DNA of 6,662 nucleotides from Blastocatellia bacterium (GTDB lineage Bacteria; Acidobacteriota; Blastocatellia; Pyrinomonadales; Pyrinomonadaceae): assembly GCA_003487805.1 (NCBI GenBank), contig DNNE01000141.1, forward strand, positions 3,579 through 10,240, in the 5' to 3' direction. A model generated the notes under the pieces. The model was given only the letters and a program-made list of their open reading frames with translations, was not told the DNA's origin and did no database searches. Position 1 is the first letter of the stretch. Every line of letters begins with the position of its first letter. Made by a program: the position numbers and the translations under genes. Below, one piece after another: positions 5,865-6,662 of this stretch.

Positions 5865-6662
5865 ATGCAAAAGCGCAAACTTGGAACTAGCAACCTGGAA
5901 GTATCGGCCCTCGGGCTGGGCTGCATGGGAATGAGCTATGGCTATGGTCCGGCCGCAGACAAGCAGGAGATGATCTCGCTTATTCGAACGGCCGTCGAAC
6001 GCGGCATAACGCTCTTTGACACCGCGGAAGCGTATGGCCCATTCACCAATGAAGAACTGCTGGGCGAAGCGCTCGCTCCCGTACGAAACCAGGTGCTGAT
6101 CGCCACCAAGTTCGGGTTCACGTTCGAGGGCGCCAAACAGAGCGGCACGGATAGCCGTCCGGAACACATCAAGGAGGTGGCTGAAGCCTCGCTCAAACGA
6201 CTGAAGACCGATCACATCGATCTCTTCTATCAACATAGGGTTGACCCGGACGTGCCGATCGAAGAGGTGGCCGGCGCGGTGAAGGACTTGATTCAGGAAG
6301 GTAAGGTCAAGCACTTAGGTCTTTCGGAAGCAGGAGTCCAAACGATCCGTCGCGCGCACGCCGTCCAGCCGGTCACGGTGCTCCAGAGCGAATATTCGCT
6401 CTGGTGGAGAAAGCCTGAACAGGAAGTGTTACCGGCTCTCGAGGAACTCGGCATTGGCCTCGTTCCATTTAGTCCTCTGGGCAGAGGCTTCCTGACTGGA
6501 AAGATCGATGAAAACACAACGTTCGACAAATCCGATTTCCGAAACATCGTTCCTCGCTTTTCGCCCGAGGCGCGAGCTACGAATCAGACGCTGGTCGATC
6601 TGCTGAAATCGATTGGAGAACGGAAGAATGCAACCCCGGCCCAGTTAGCGCTCGCCTGGCTG
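5865..6662 (+). CDS. Aldo/keto reductase (partial, runs off the right edge)
   Basis: An open frame of 266 codons from the ATG at 5865 to the window edge with no stop. The family is usually about 330 residues, so roughly 60 C-terminal residues, including part of the NADPH-binding site, are missing. It is a cytoplasmic NADPH-dependent reductase of aldehydes and ketones with a TIM-barrel fold. The start MQKRKLGTSNLEVSALGLG is typical. The catalytic tetrad is complete: Asp52, Tyr57 (in DTAEAYG), Lys82 (in ATKFG) and His124 (in YQHR). The DHIDLFYQH block and GLVPFSPLGRGFLTG further on match the YajO/AKR13-like branch, whose members act on various carbonyls. AAGGAG at 5854-5859 lies 5 nt before the ATG. 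It is transcribed away from the flavoprotein gene. Substrate unknown. Confidence 0.93.
   Translation, partial: MQKRKLGTSNLEVSALGLGCMGMSYGYGPAADKQEMISLIRTAVERGITLFDTAEAYGPFTNEELLGEALAPVRNQVLIATKFGFTFEGAKQSGTDSRPEHIKEVAEASLKRLKTDHIDLFYQHRVDPDVPIEEVAGAVKDLIQEGKVKHLGLSEAGVQTIRRAHAVQPVTVLQSEYSLWWRKPEQEVLPALEELGIGLVPFSPLGRGFLTGKIDENTTFDKSDFRNIVPRFSPEARATNQTLVDLLKSIGERKNATPAQLALAWL

Noticed and set aside
5850..6314. Minus-strand frame of 154 codons
   Set aside because: Antisense to the aldo/keto reductase, which has an intact catalytic tetrad on the plus strand.

Overview
The window looks like a chromosomal segment from an environmental Gram-negative bacterium. Genes are compact, GC content is moderate, and the Shine-Dalgarno sites are good. 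A Cu/Zn superoxide dismutase with an export signal and a lipoprotein signal peptide imply an outer-membrane-type cell envelope. The combination of a MobB-like P-loop protein, a DUF6496 histone-like protein, a TAtT-type TPR lipoprotein and a CRP/thioredoxin-reductase fusion suggests Acidobacteriota (Blastocatellia-like). That placement is an inference from remembered family distributions, not a measured result.

Layout. Bases 35-3859 hold a co-directional plus-strand block: a MobB-like nucleotide-binding protein, a small very basic DUF6496 protein, secreted sodC, a TPR lipoprotein, a short 3' remnant of a thioredoxin-fold (redoxin) gene, and a CAD-like zinc alcohol dehydrogenase. Bases 3925-5595 hold a convergent minus-strand gene for a three-part protein: a cyclic-nucleotide-binding-like domain, a thioredoxin-like domain, and a thioredoxin-reductase-like flavoprotein domain. 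A divergent intergenic region (5596-5864) carries degenerate CACGAA repeats, two candidate promoters and two palindromic elements. It leads into a plus-strand aldo/keto reductase that runs off the right edge.

How the genes fit together. Most of the enzymes handle redox or carbonyl stress: superoxide removal in the periplasm (SodC), aldehyde/alcohol interconversion (ADH), NAD(P)H-dependent carbonyl reduction (AKR), and a flavin reductase that may be controlled by a sensory domain. The redoxin remnant fits the same theme. This is a gene neighbourhood, not a demonstrated pathway. I see no defence system, CRISPR array, RNA gene or intact mobile element. The most unusual items are the flavoprotein, which lacks the TrxR active-site CxxC but has a CxxCDG motif elsewhere, and the truncated redoxin.
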